NCBI GenBank assembly: GCA_002451065.1
Contig: DKBC01000036.1
Span: 1,270 to 7,900 of the forward strand
Length of the DNA: 6,631 nucleotides
From: Betaproteobacteria bacterium UBA6910
GTDB taxonomy: Bacteria; Pseudomonadota; Gammaproteobacteria; Burkholderiales; UBA6910
Reading direction: 5' to 3'
Shown one piece after another: positions 1 to 5,921 of this stretch. Made by a program: the position numbers and the translations under genes. Below the pieces are notes generated by a model. The model ran no database searches and was not told where the DNA came from. It saw nothing but the letters and a program-made list of their open reading frames with translations. The stretch's first letter is position 1. Every line of letters begins with the position of its first letter.

Positions 1-321
1 CGCAGCGCCGGGGTCCCGTGGCTTGGTCAGGATTTCTGGGGGCTGCGGATTGGCGGCCAGGTCGCCTTGTCACCGCAGATGCTGGGATTTGCCGCCGCGA
101 GCGTGGAGAGGCGGGACTACGGAGGCACCGACCCGTTCTTCCTGGTGACCCGCCGCGACATCCAGACCGACCTGAGGCTGGGCGCCGTCGTCACTCCCTG
201 GCAGGACAACAAATGGCAAGTGGTGCCGTCGGTGAACTACACCAACAACGATTCCAATGTCGAGATCAACGCCTACGATCGCTGGCTGGTCCAGATCGCC
301 ATCCGGCGCGCGTTCCCCTGA
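1..321 (+). CDS. C-terminal end of an outer-membrane beta-barrel protein, probably DUF560/Slam-like (5' truncated)
   Basis: The frame is open from base 1 and stops at TGA 319-321, giving 106 residues of a protein that begins outside the window. The visible part consists of alternating polar/hydrophobic strands with aromatic girdle residues, as in outer-membrane barrels. It contains a turn rich in Asn/Asp (YTNNDSNVEINAYDRW) and a last strand LVQIAIRRAF ending in Phe-Pro, close to the C-terminal Phe preferred by the BAM machinery. The SN...YDR...RR-F ending resembles, from memory, the C-termini of TPR/DUF560 surface lipoprotein assembly modifier (Slam, type XI secretion) proteins. Those carry periplasmic TPRs followed by a 14-strand barrel, and any TPR part here would lie upstream. 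A generic porin-like barrel is the main alternative. The next gene, an exported FecR protein, lies 215 bases downstream with its own promoter signal, so co-transcription is uncertain. I am fairly sure it is a barrel and less sure of the family. Confidence 0.6.
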   Translation, partial: RSAGVPWLGQDFWGLRIGGQVALSPQMLGFAAASVERRDYGGTDPFFLVTRRDIQTDLRLGAVVTPWQDNKWQVVPSVNYTNNDSNVEINAYDRWLVQIAIRRAFP

Positions 322-330
322 CGGAAAACC

Positions 331-352
331 GCCACAACTGACGAAATGTGGC
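331..352. repeat. Small inverted repeat after the barrel gene
   Basis: GCCACA (331-336) and TGTGGC (347-352) are perfect inverted repeats separated by 10 bases, starting 9 bases after the barrel stop codon. No T-run follows, so it is not a convincing intrinsic terminator. It could be a weak transcript-end hairpin, half of a regulatory site for the downstream promoter, or chance. Confidence 0.3.
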
Positions 353-360
353 ACATCTTG

Positions 361-372
361 CGCAAATTTGCG
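361..372. promoter_or_regulatory. Perfect 12-bp palindrome, candidate activator site
   Basis: CGCAAATTTGCG is its own reverse complement. It lies about 80 bases upstream of the candidate -24/-12 element, roughly 110 bases upstream of the predicted transcription start. That is where enhancer-binding activators of sigma-54 promoters usually bind. A related 8-bp palindrome, TTTGCAAA, lies at 475-482 near the predicted start site. The palindromes are seen directly; that either is an operator is inference. Confidence 0.35.
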
Positions 373-450
373 GCATTTGGCGACGGCTAAAGCGTGTGGA
401 ATGTCACTGCTGGCTGCGATTTCACCAGATTCCCGGCTGGCCCATGCCGC

Positions 451-466
451 CGGTACAAAACTTGCT
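451..466 (+). promoter_or_regulatory. Candidate sigma-54 (-24/-12) promoter for the FecR-domain gene
   Basis: CGGTACAAAACTTGCT has the invariant GG (452-453) and GC (464-465) with exactly 10 bases between them, and it matches TGGCACG-N4-TTGCW at 9 of 12 defined positions. Transcription would start near 476-478, giving a leader of about 60 bases before the ATG at 537. A TACAAT (470-475) nearby could pass for a sigma-70 -10 box, but no -35 box is present at the right distance. Sigma-54 promoters need an AAA+ activator, which is not encoded in this window. Confidence 0.5.
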
Positions 467-523
467 AGATACAATTTGCAAAGCCAATGAATTTAAAGGA
501 AAACTTTTTAAAATTCTAACAAT

Positions 524-529
524 AAGGAG
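524..529 (+). promoter_or_regulatory. Ribosome binding site of the FecR-domain gene
   Basis: AAGGAG lies 7 bases upstream of the ATG at 537, within an AT-rich leader. It fixes the start at 537 rather than the in-frame ATG at 348, which would add 63 residues without secretion character and place the start upstream of the predicted promoter. Confidence 0.8.
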
Positions 530-536
530 AGCTACT

Positions 537-2015
537 ATGAAAGCCCGCACAATCGCATTCGCCAAACAGGCGGGGTTGGCGGCCCTGCTCTTATTGTGGT
601 TTTCGGGTAGCGTCTGGGCGTCCATCGGCTATGTCCAATTCGCCAGTGGCGGGGCCATTGTCAAGGGTGCGGATGGTGTAGATCGGGTCGCGGTCAAGGG
701 ACTCGAGCTTAACAGCGGCGACACCATCGACACGCGCGAGGGGCGCGCGCAGGTGCGCTTCACCGACGGTTCCTACGTTTCGCTCCAGCCCCAGAGCGTA
801 TTCCGGATCAAGGACTACCGCTTTGAGGGCGCGACCGACGGGTCCGAAAAGGGCGTGTTCAGCCTGCTCAAGGGGGGGCTCCGCACCATCACCGGCCTGA
901 TTGGCCGCGTGAATCGCGATAACTACGAAGTGGAAACTCCGGTCGCGATTATTGGAATTCGCGGAACCGAGTACTTGGCGGCTCTGGGCAACAGCCTCAC
1001 GGTGAGCGTGGGCGAGGGCCGGGTGGCGGTAACGAATGACACTGGGGAGTTCGTGGCGGAAGCCGGGCAGTCGATACATGTTGCCGACCAGAAATCCCGC
1101 CCTCAGGTGACCTCGGAGAAGGCGTTCCTGCCCCCGGAACCGGTTCAGGAAGGCTTCGTGGTGCCTCCGCCCCAAGGCTTCGTGGCCGGGGAGCAGGTGA
1201 ACGCATTGGGTGAACCGCTGGTGGTGGCGGAAGGTGATCCTACCCAGACGACCCCCCCGCCTCCCGTGACACCGCCCCCCGTGACACCGCCGCCACCGGG
1301 GCAAGGCAATCCGTTTATCGTTGCAAGTGGAGATTTCCCGGCGAATCAGCCGAACCAGGTCGACCAGACAATCTTCCGCGCCGGCACCGGCAGGGTTAGC
1401 TGCAGTTCCAGCGGCGCCTGTGACCAATTGCAGATCGGCAGCTTCCTGCTTAACAACGTGAATGCCCAAGTGGTGGACAACGGCTTCGATGTCGCGGTCG
1501 GTTGGGGGCGGTGGAGCAACGGCAGGTATACCGCGGGCGGTCTGGGCAACTCCCAATTGTCGGCCAACCAGGGGTTGCACTATGTATACGGAGTGCCGAC
1601 CCCGGTGACGAACCTGCCCCAAAGCGCCTCCTACTCGTTGCTGGGGGCCACCCAGGCCACGTCTCTCGACGGGTCCCTCGGTTTGGGTACGTTCAGTGCA
1701 CGCCCGGGCACCAATGGTGTGATCCTGACCGCCGATTTCACCGCGGGCACGGCAGTCCTTGATTTCCAGGTCCAGTTCCCGGCGGTGAACAACGGTCCGA
1801 TCGGCTATACCGTCACCAGCCAAACCGTGAACATCTCGGGCGCCACCTTCGCGGGTTCCGGACTCGCAACAACGGGATCCGGTTGCGGCGCCGGTTGCGC
1901 GACGTCGGTAGAAGGCTTCTTCGCCGGGACGGCTGCCGAGCGAGCCGGCTTCGGTTACCAGGTTACCGGATCCACCACGACCGTGAGTGGCGCCGCGGCA
2001 CTGGCCAGGAACTGA
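537..2015 (+). CDS. Exported FecR-domain protein with proline hinge and beta-rich C-terminal domain
   Basis: The protein has 492 residues. Residues 1-28 form a Sec signal peptide (Lys/Arg start, LAALLLLWFSG core, likely cleavage SVWA|S) with no lipobox Cys. Residues about 55-165 form a FecR domain, with LNSGDTIDTREGRAQVRFTDGS near its start and the hallmark ETPVAIIGIRGTEY at 133-146. A hinge at about 239-254 is almost pure Pro/Thr/Val. Residues about 258-492 are Gly/Ser/Thr-rich and strand-like, ending in VEGFFAGTAAERAGFGYQV and SGAAALA. This ending recalls the GFF-G-A-E-G-Y pattern of TbpB-type barrel domains, a resemblance I cannot score. Cys pairs at 289/295 and 450/454 could form disulfides. 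Unlike true FecR signal transducers it has no cytoplasmic anti-sigma segment or inner-membrane helix and no FecI neighbour, so a role in iron signalling is not supported. It is probably periplasmic, surface-bound or secreted, perhaps through the upstream barrel protein. Its ligand is unknown. Confidence 0.88.
   Translation: MKARTIAFAKQAGLAALLLLWFSGSVWASIGYVQFASGGAIVKGADGVDRVAVKGLELNSGDTIDTREGRAQVRFTDGSYVSLQPQSVFRIKDYRFEGATDGSEKGVFSLLKGGLRTITGLIGRVNRDNYEVETPVAIIGIRGTEYLAALGNSLTVSVGEGRVAVTNDTGEFVAEAGQSIHVADQKSRPQVTSEKAFLPPEPVQEGFVVPPPQGFVAGEQVNALGEPLVVAEGDPTQTTPPPPVTPPPVTPPPPGQGNPFIVASGDFPANQPNQVDQTIFRAGTGRVSCSSSGACDQLQIGSFLLNNVNAQVVDNGFDVAVGWGRWSNGRYTAGGLGNSQLSANQGLHYVYGVPTPVTNLPQSASYSLLGATQATSLDGSLGLGTFSARPGTNGVILTADFTAGTAVLDFQVQFPAVNNGPIGYTVTSQTVNISGATFAGSGLATTGSGCGAGCATSVEGFFAGTAAERAGFGYQVTGSTTTVSGAAALARN
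1263..1291 (+). repeat. Two 15-bp tandem units encoding the proline hinge
   Basis: CCCGTGACACCGCC occurs at 1263-1276 and again at 1278-1291, a 15-base period that keeps the reading frame and gives two PPVTP-like units. A run of seven C (1252-1258) and a run of six C (1275-1280) flank and join the copies. The hinge could therefore change length by slippage, either in frame by whole units or out of frame by single bases. Confidence 0.7.
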
Positions 2016-2064
2016 TCTTCCGGGACTGGGCAGCCAGCCGGTTGCTCCAGGCTGAATGCGGTCA

Positions 2065-2096
2065 ACGGCCGGGTTTATCCCGGTCGTTTTCTTTTT
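2065..2096 (+). terminator. Intrinsic terminator after the FecR-domain gene
   Basis: A 9-bp stem pairs 2065-2073 (ACGGCCGGG) with 2079-2087 (CCCGGTCGT) around a 5-base loop, with one G-U pair, and is followed by TTTTCTTTTT. It begins 50 bases after the stop codon and lies between the convergent FecR-domain and folA genes. The - strand side has no comparable T-run, so it mainly serves the + strand. Confidence 0.88.
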
Positions 2097-2102
2097 CAGA
2101 AT

Positions 2103-2594
2103 TCAGGAGGGCCGGCGGTCGAGAACCAGGAAAGCCGCCGGCATTCCAGCTCCCGCGACCGTCTCTCGGCTGGACTCGGTCCATTCCGCCGCATCAAAGT
2201 CGGGAAAGTATGTGTCTCCCGCCACATCCTGCTCGATGCGCGTGAGATACATCCGGTCGGCCATGGGAAGCGCCTGCCGGTAGATCTCCGCTCCGCCGAT
2301 GATGAACACTTCGGGATCGGCGCCGCACAGGCGGACCGCTTGCTCGAGGGAGGAAGCGACCAGGCAACCGGCGGCCCCATAGGCGCGATCCCGGCTGACC
2401 ACCACCATGCTGCGGCCAGGCAGAATTCGTCCGATGGATTCCCAGGTCTTCCGCCCCATGATCACGTGGTGGCCCATGGTAAGGGCGCGGAAGCGCTTGA
2501 GGTCCTGCGGGAGATGCCAGGGAAGCCGGTTATCCCGGCCGATGACCCGATTGCGCGCGACGGCGGCTATGATCGATATACGCGGCTGCGTCAT
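2103..2594 (-). CDS. folA: Dihydrofolate reductase
   Basis: FolA reduces dihydrofolate to tetrahydrofolate with NADPH in the cytoplasm, recycling the dihydrofolate that ThyA produces. The 163-residue protein is a typical chromosomal DHFR. It shows [24 protein letters not shown] at the N-terminus, the catalytic acid in LPQDLKRF (Asp31, equivalent to E. coli Asp27), [18 protein letters not shown] at 44-61 (folate and NADPH binding) and the [13 protein letters not shown] glycine pair at 97-109. The C-terminal strand is AFLVLDRR. The ATG at 2592-2594 overlaps the thyA stop as ATGA, implying translational coupling. A longer frame reaching to 2813 is only thyA read in another frame. Nothing suggests a mobile, trimethoprim-resistant dfr gene. 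Confidence 0.97.
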   Translation of the reverse strand: MTQPRISIIAAVARNRVIGRDNRLPWHLPQDLKRFRALTMGHHVIMGRKTWESIGRILPGRSMVVVSRDRAYGAAGCLVASSLEQAVRLCGADPEVFIIGGAEIYRQALPMADRMYLTRIEQDVAGDTYFPDFDAAEWTESSRETVAGAGMPAAFLVLDRRPS

Positions 2595-3385
2595 ACCGCG
2601 ACCGGCGCCTTGATGGCCGGGTGCGGGTCGTAGCCGACGAGGCTGAAGTCGTGGTAGCGGAAAGCGAAGAGATCCCTTATTTCGGAATTGATCTCCATGC
2701 GTGGCAGGGCTCTCGGCTGCCGGGAGAGCTGTTCCCTGGCCTGCTCCAGATGGTTGAGATAAAGATGCGCGTCGCCGAAAGTATGGACGAAATCCCCCGG
2801 ATCCAGGCCGCACACCTGTGCCACCATCATGGTGAGGAGGGCGTAGGACGCGATGTTGAACGGGACGCCCAGAAAGAAATCGGCGCTGCGCTGATAAAGC
2901 TGGCAGGACAGCCGGCCCTCCGCCACGTAGAACTGAAAGAAGGCATGGCAGGGCGCCAGAGCCATGCGCTCAAGGTCGGCCACGTTCCAGGCGCTCACGA
3001 TGAGCCGGCGGGAATCGGGTGCGATTCGAATCTCGTTCAGGACCCGGGCGATCTGGTCGATATGGCGGCCATCGGGCGCCGGCCAGGATCGCCACTGGTA
3101 ACCGTAGACCGGGCCCAGCTCGCCGTCCTCGTCGGCCCATTCATCCCAGATCGTGACGCCGTGGTCGCGAAGATATTTGACATTGGTGTCGCCGCGCAGA
3201 AACCACAGCAGCTCGTGGATGATCGACTTGAGGTGGACCTTCTTGGTGGTTACCAGGGGAAATCCTCGGGACAGGTCGAAGCGCAGCTGGGCTCCAAAGA
3301 CGGAAAGCGTCCCGGTGCCGGTGCGGTCGCTCTTGGAATGGCCGTGTTCCATGATGTGCCGCATCAGATCCAGGTAGTTTTGCAT
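2591..3385 (-). CDS. thyA: Thymidylate synthase
   Basis: ThyA methylates dUMP to dTMP using 5,10-methylene-tetrahydrofolate, releasing dihydrofolate. The product has 264 residues, the same length as E. coli ThyA, and the active-site residues keep the same numbers: nucleophile Cys146 in [13 protein letters not shown], Arg166 and Asp169 in [10 protein letters not shown], Asn177 in [11 protein letters not shown], and His207/Tyr209 in GDAHLY. The N-terminal [13 protein letters not shown] and C-terminal [13 protein letters not shown] are also canonical. Its stop codon overlaps the folA start. Its start lies 68 bases beyond the end of the MDR oxidoreductase gene on the same strand, so it is probably in that operon. 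The stretch just before the ATG has no clear Shine-Dalgarno sequence, which is unusual for such a gene, but the start is fixed by homology. Confidence 0.98.
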   Translation of the reverse strand: MQNYLDLMRHIMEHGHSKSDRTGTGTLSVFGAQLRFDLSRGFPLVTTKKVHLKSIIHELLWFLRGDTNVKYLRDHGVTIWDEWADEDGELGPVYGYQWRSWPAPDGRHIDQIARVLNEIRIAPDSRRLIVSAWNVADLERMALAPCHAFFQFYVAEGRLSCQLYQRSADFFLGVPFNIASYALLTMMVAQVCGLDPGDFVHTFGDAHLYLNHLEQAREQLSRQPRALPRMEINSEIRDLFAFRYHDFSLVGYDPHPAIKAPVAV

Positions 3386-3453
3386 GAGCAGTTTGGTCCG
3401 GCGCGGAAAGTGAAATGCGGGAAGGAAGCGAAAGGCGGGGGTCCTGCGCGCGC

Positions 3454-4455
3454 CTAGGGAACCTCGAGCACGATCTTGCCCACGGCGTGCCCCTCCTCCA
3501 GGATGCGATGGGCTTCCGCGGCGTCCTTCAAGGAAAGCACCTGGCTGACCTTCGGTTTCAAGGCGCCGGCCTCGACCAGGTCTCTGGCCTGCTCGAGGAT
3601 TCGCGTTTGGTGCATGCGGCCGTTGCGCAAGCCGAGATAGAGGGGCGCGGGCATCTGCACATAGCAGACATTAATATTGCGCACCCTGGCCACGTTAATC
3701 CATTCCACTTCGCACGCGGTGGAAAGGATGGTTACGACGTTGCCGTAGACACGGGTTGCGCCGAAGGACTTGCAGAAAGTGAGGCCGCCGACGGTGTCCA
3801 GAACCGTCTTGACGCCGACGCCCTCGGTCCAGTGCAGCACTTCGTCCACGAAGTCTTCGGAACGGTAGTCAATCGCCAGTTCCGCGCCCAGGGATTTCAC
3901 GAACGCCGCCTTTTCCTCGCCGCTCACCGTGGTAGCGACGAAGGCGCCGAAATGACGGGCAAGCTGAATCGCTACGTGCCCCACGCCCCCGGCACCCGCG
4001 TGAACCAGGACCGAGTGGCCGGTGTCGAGCTTGGCCCGGTCCACCAGAGCCTCCCAAGCCGTGATCACGACCAGGGGCAATGCCGCGGCTTCGACCATCG
4101 ACAGATTGCCGGGCTTGGGCGCGAGGAATTCCTCGTTCACCACCGCATACTGGGCGTAATTACCGGGCGCGCCGCCCAGGCCGTTGTTGAAGTAATAAAC
4201 CTCGTCGCCGGGCTTGAAACGCGTCACCCCGTAGCCGATGCTCTCCACCACACCGGCAGCGTCACAACCGAGGATCGCGGGCAGGTTGCCCGGGTAATAG
4301 CTCGGGTTGCGCCGTACCTTGGTGTCCACCGGGTTGACGGCCGCTGCCTTTACCCGAACCAGGACGTCGAAGGCGCCATAAAATTCCGGGTGCGGCACGT
4401 CGCGAAGTTTCAGCACCTCCGGGCCCCCGGCGGCTGTCATGAGAACGGCCTTCAT
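3454..4455 (-). CDS. Zinc-free MDR oxidoreductase, quinone oxidoreductase-like
   Basis: This 333-residue protein belongs to the medium-chain dehydrogenase/reductase superfamily and probably reduces a quinone or enone with NADPH in the cytoplasm. It opens with [17 protein letters not shown]. The GroES-like part has [16 protein letters not shown] (31-48), [13 protein letters not shown] (58-70) and FKPGDEVY. The Rossmann part has the nucleotide-binding [16 protein letters not shown] (151-166), and ALGADLAIDY-type spacing follows as [10 protein letters not shown] (188-197). Asn41 stands where zinc alcohol dehydrogenases have their catalytic Cys, and there is no four-Cys structural zinc loop, so it is a QOR-type enzyme; the substrate cannot be read from sequence. 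The ATG at 4453-4455 is preceded by GAGAGGA at SD distance, overlapping the stop region of a small upstream ORF. Upstream in-frame codons to 4536 lie in that ORF in another frame and are rejected. Confidence 0.93.
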   Translation of the reverse strand: MKAVLMTAAGGPEVLKLRDVPHPEFYGAFDVLVRVKAAAVNPVDTKVRRNPSYYPGNLPAILGCDAAGVVESIGYGVTRFKPGDEVYYFNNGLGGAPGNYAQYAVVNEEFLAPKPGNLSMVEAAALPLVVITAWEALVDRAKLDTGHSVLVHAGAGGVGHVAIQLARHFGAFVATTVSGEEKAAFVKSLGAELAIDYRSEDFVDEVLHWTEGVGVKTVLDTVGGLTFCKSFGATRVYGNVVTILSTACEVEWINVARVRNINVCYVQMPAPLYLGLRNGRMHQTRILEQARDLVEAGALKPKVSQVLSLKDAAEAHRILEEGHAVGKIVLEVP

Positions 4456-4465
4456 GCGGGTCCTC

Positions 4466-4648
4466 TCATCCCTTCCTCTTGTCCCACACGAATCGCACGA
4501 AGCGCTGCCAGCGGTTCTGCTTCTGCAGCAGGGCATTGCGGCTCTTGTCCGCGGCCCGGTCCCGCGCGCGGGCGCGCTGCACCTGCTCGAAGACTTCGCG
4601 CATCGTCAGCCCGCCAGGGCCCTTCGTCTTGTCCGGATCGTCGGTCAC
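4466..4648 (-). CDS. Small basic hypothetical protein
   Basis: I do not recognise this protein. From the GTG at 4646-4648 it has 60 residues; an in-frame ATG at 4601-4603 would give 45. It is hydrophilic and strongly basic, probably helical, with the C-terminal half REVFEQVQRARARDRAAD followed by KQNRWQRFVRFVWDKRKG. Two things favour a real gene. Codon third positions are almost all G or C, like its neighbours. The stop codon is only 10 bases from the MDR gene start, whose SD overlaps it. The frame stays open further upstream to a TTG at 4705, but that stretch is AT-rich and coincides with a good -35 box, so the start is placed downstream of the predicted transcript start. No strong SD supports either start. 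An RNA-binding or regulatory role would be speculation. A non-coding leader of the MDR operon is the alternative. Confidence 0.5.
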   Translation of the reverse strand: MTDDPDKTKGPGGLTMREVFEQVQRARARDRAADKSRNALLQKQNRWQRFVRFVWDKRKG

Positions 4649-4676
4649 GTGCCGCTTCAGGAAGGGTGGACCGCGT

Positions 4677-4705
4677 ATGCTAAACTTCAAGCTTTGATTT
4701 TTCAA
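4677..4705 (-). promoter_or_regulatory. Candidate sigma-70 promoter of the oxidoreductase-thyA-folA operon
   Basis: Read on the - strand, TTGAAA (4705-4700) is followed after exactly 17 bases by TAGCAT (4682-4677), five and four matches to the consensus hexamers. Transcription would begin near 4670 and run through the small ORF into the MDR oxidoreductase, thyA and folA. It sits within the short AT-rich gap just upstream of the divergent aroC start, so aroC's own + strand promoter must overlap it. A TATGCT at 4676-4681 is a possible -10 for aroC, but I see no good -35 for it. Confidence 0.5.
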
Positions 4706-4716
4706 CGCATTCTTCC

Positions 4717-5874
4717 ATGTCCGGCAACACCCTTGGCAGATTGTTGTGTGTCACGTCCTTCGGGGAATCCCATGGTCCCGCCATCGGCTGCGTGGTGGAC
4801 GGCTGTCCGCCGGGACTCGGGTTGACCGAGCCGGATATTCAGCGCGACCTCGACCGGCGCCGGCCTGGCACCTCGCGACACGTGACCCAGCGGCGGGAGC
4901 CGGACCGGGTGGAAATCCTGTCCGGCGTGTTTGAGGGCCGGACCACCGGAACGCCCATCGCCCTGCTGATTCGCAACGAGGATCAGCGGAGCAAGGATTA
5001 CGGCAACATCATGGACGCGTTTCGGCCCGGTCATGCCGATTACACCTACTGGCAGAAGTACGGAATCCGCGACTATCGGGGCGGCGGCAGGGCTTCGGCG
5101 CGGGAGACCGCGGTGCGTGTCGCCGCCGGCGCCATCGCCCGCAAGTGGCTGCTGGAGCGTCATGGCGTCGTCATTCGCGGCTGCATGGCCCAGCTTGGCT
5201 CCATGAAGATCCCGTTCAAGGCCTGGGATTGGGTGGATGACAATCCCTTTTTCTCGCCGGATCCGGACATCGTCCCGGAACTCGAAGCCTTCATGGACCG
5301 GCTGCGCAAGTCGGGGGATTCGGTTGGTGCCCGCATCAACGTGGTGGCGAAAAACGTTCCGGTGGGCTGGGGGGAGCCGGTGTATGACCGGCTCGACGCC
5401 GAGATTGCCTACGCGATGATGAGCATCAACGCGGTGAAGGGTGTCGAGATTGGTGCCGGCTTCGCCGCCGTGGAGCAGAAGGGCACAGAACACGGCGACG
5501 AAATGACGCCCGCCGGCTTTCTCTCCAACAACGCGGGAGGGATCCTTGGGGGCATCTCCACCGGACAGGACATCCGGGTCTCGATCGCAATAAAGCCCAC
5601 GTCAAGCATCCGTCTTCCGCGGCGTTCCATCGACAAGTCAGGCAATCCGGTGACTGTGGAAACCCACGGCCGCCACGATCCCTGCGTGGGAATCCGGGCC
5701 ACTCCCATCGCCGAGGCCATGCTGGCCCTGGTGCTTATGGACCATGCATTGCGTCACCGGTCGCAGAACGCCGACGTATCCTGTGCCACGCCGAGGGTGC
5801 CCGGCAATGCGGCCGCCGGCCCGGACTCCGCCCCGGCGCCGGCCCGCGAGGACCCCGAGCCCGACGAGGCTTGA
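4717..5874 (+). CDS. aroC: Chorismate synthase
   Basis: AroC converts EPSP (5-enolpyruvylshikimate 3-phosphate) to chorismate, the last step of the shikimate pathway, using reduced FMN. The 385-residue product begins [20 protein letters not shown], aligned with E. coli AroC (MAGNTIGQ...). It keeps the family signatures: [14 protein letters not shown] (16-29) with His19, the region [14 protein letters not shown] with His106, the [20 protein letters not shown] block near 125, and [19 protein letters not shown] near the C-terminus. The expected end of the domain, QNADV, is at residue 354. A further 31 residues rich in Ala, Pro, Asp and Glu follow, some 24 longer than the E. coli tail and probably disordered. 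No clear SD precedes the ATG. The start lies opposite the divergent oxidoreductase operon promoter, and an MFS transporter gene follows 47 bases downstream. Confidence 0.97.
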   Translation: MSGNTLGRLLCVTSFGESHGPAIGCVVDGCPPGLGLTEPDIQRDLDRRRPGTSRHVTQRREPDRVEILSGVFEGRTTGTPIALLIRNEDQRSKDYGNIMDAFRPGHADYTYWQKYGIRDYRGGGRASARETAVRVAAGAIARKWLLERHGVVIRGCMAQLGSMKIPFKAWDWVDDNPFFSPDPDIVPELEAFMDRLRKSGDSVGARINVVAKNVPVGWGEPVYDRLDAEIAYAMMSINAVKGVEIGAGFAAVEQKGTEHGDEMTPAGFLSNNAGGILGGISTGQDIRVSIAIKPTSSIRLPRRSIDKSGNPVTVETHGRHDPCVGIRATPIAEAMLALVLMDHALRHRSQNADVSCATPRVPGNAAAGPDSAPAPAREDPEPDEA

Positions 5875-5914
5875 GCGGGTGCCGCCCCCCGGCGAGTAAC
5901 GACTCTCCCCGCTC
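5873..5914 (+). repeat. GC-rich hairpin spanning the aroC stop and transporter leader
   Basis: GAGCGGG (5873-5879) pairs perfectly with CCCGCTC (5908-5914). Inside the loop, GCCG (5881-5884) pairs with CGGC (5890-5893) around five C. No T-run follows, so it is not an intrinsic terminator; instead it would form a branched structure just upstream of the transporter start at 5922. It may help set the level of transporter translation, or may be a by-product of high GC. Confidence 0.4.
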
Positions 5915-5921
5915 GCTACCT

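Noticed and set aside
350..364. A second sigma-54-like element, TGGCAC...TTGC
   Set aside because: The GG and GC of TTGC are only 8 bases apart; using the following GC restores 10 but loses the TT, so the 451-466 site is better.
348..536. 63-residue N-terminal extension of the FecR protein from the ATG at 348
   Set aside because: The signal peptide begins at 537 behind AAGGAG, and the extension lies across the predicted promoter and palindrome.
591..1823. 410-codon - strand frame opposite the FecR-domain gene
   Set aside because: Its product is Arg/His/Gly-rich with no fold-like pattern, lies wholly opposite a gene with signal peptide and FecR motifs, and has the composition expected of an antisense shadow.
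2595..2813. 73-residue N-terminal extension of folA
   Set aside because: It is thyA coding sequence in another frame; the ATGA overlap at 2591-2594 gives the normal DHFR N-terminus.
2621..3457. 278-codon + strand frame opposite thyA
   Set aside because: Antisense shadow of a near-canonical thymidylate synthase.
4561..4572. Perfect GC palindrome CCCGCGCGCGGG
   Set aside because: It lies within an Arg-Ala codon run of the small ORF in high-GC DNA, and alternating CG easily gives chance palindromes; no other sign of an operator.
3415..4683. 422-codon + strand frame opposite the oxidoreductase gene
   Set aside because: It mirrors the MDR gene in antisense; no recognisable domain, and the - strand protein has clear family motifs.
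4702..5493. 263-codon - strand frame opposite aroC
   Set aside because: Antisense shadow; the + strand encodes unmistakable chorismate synthase motifs.
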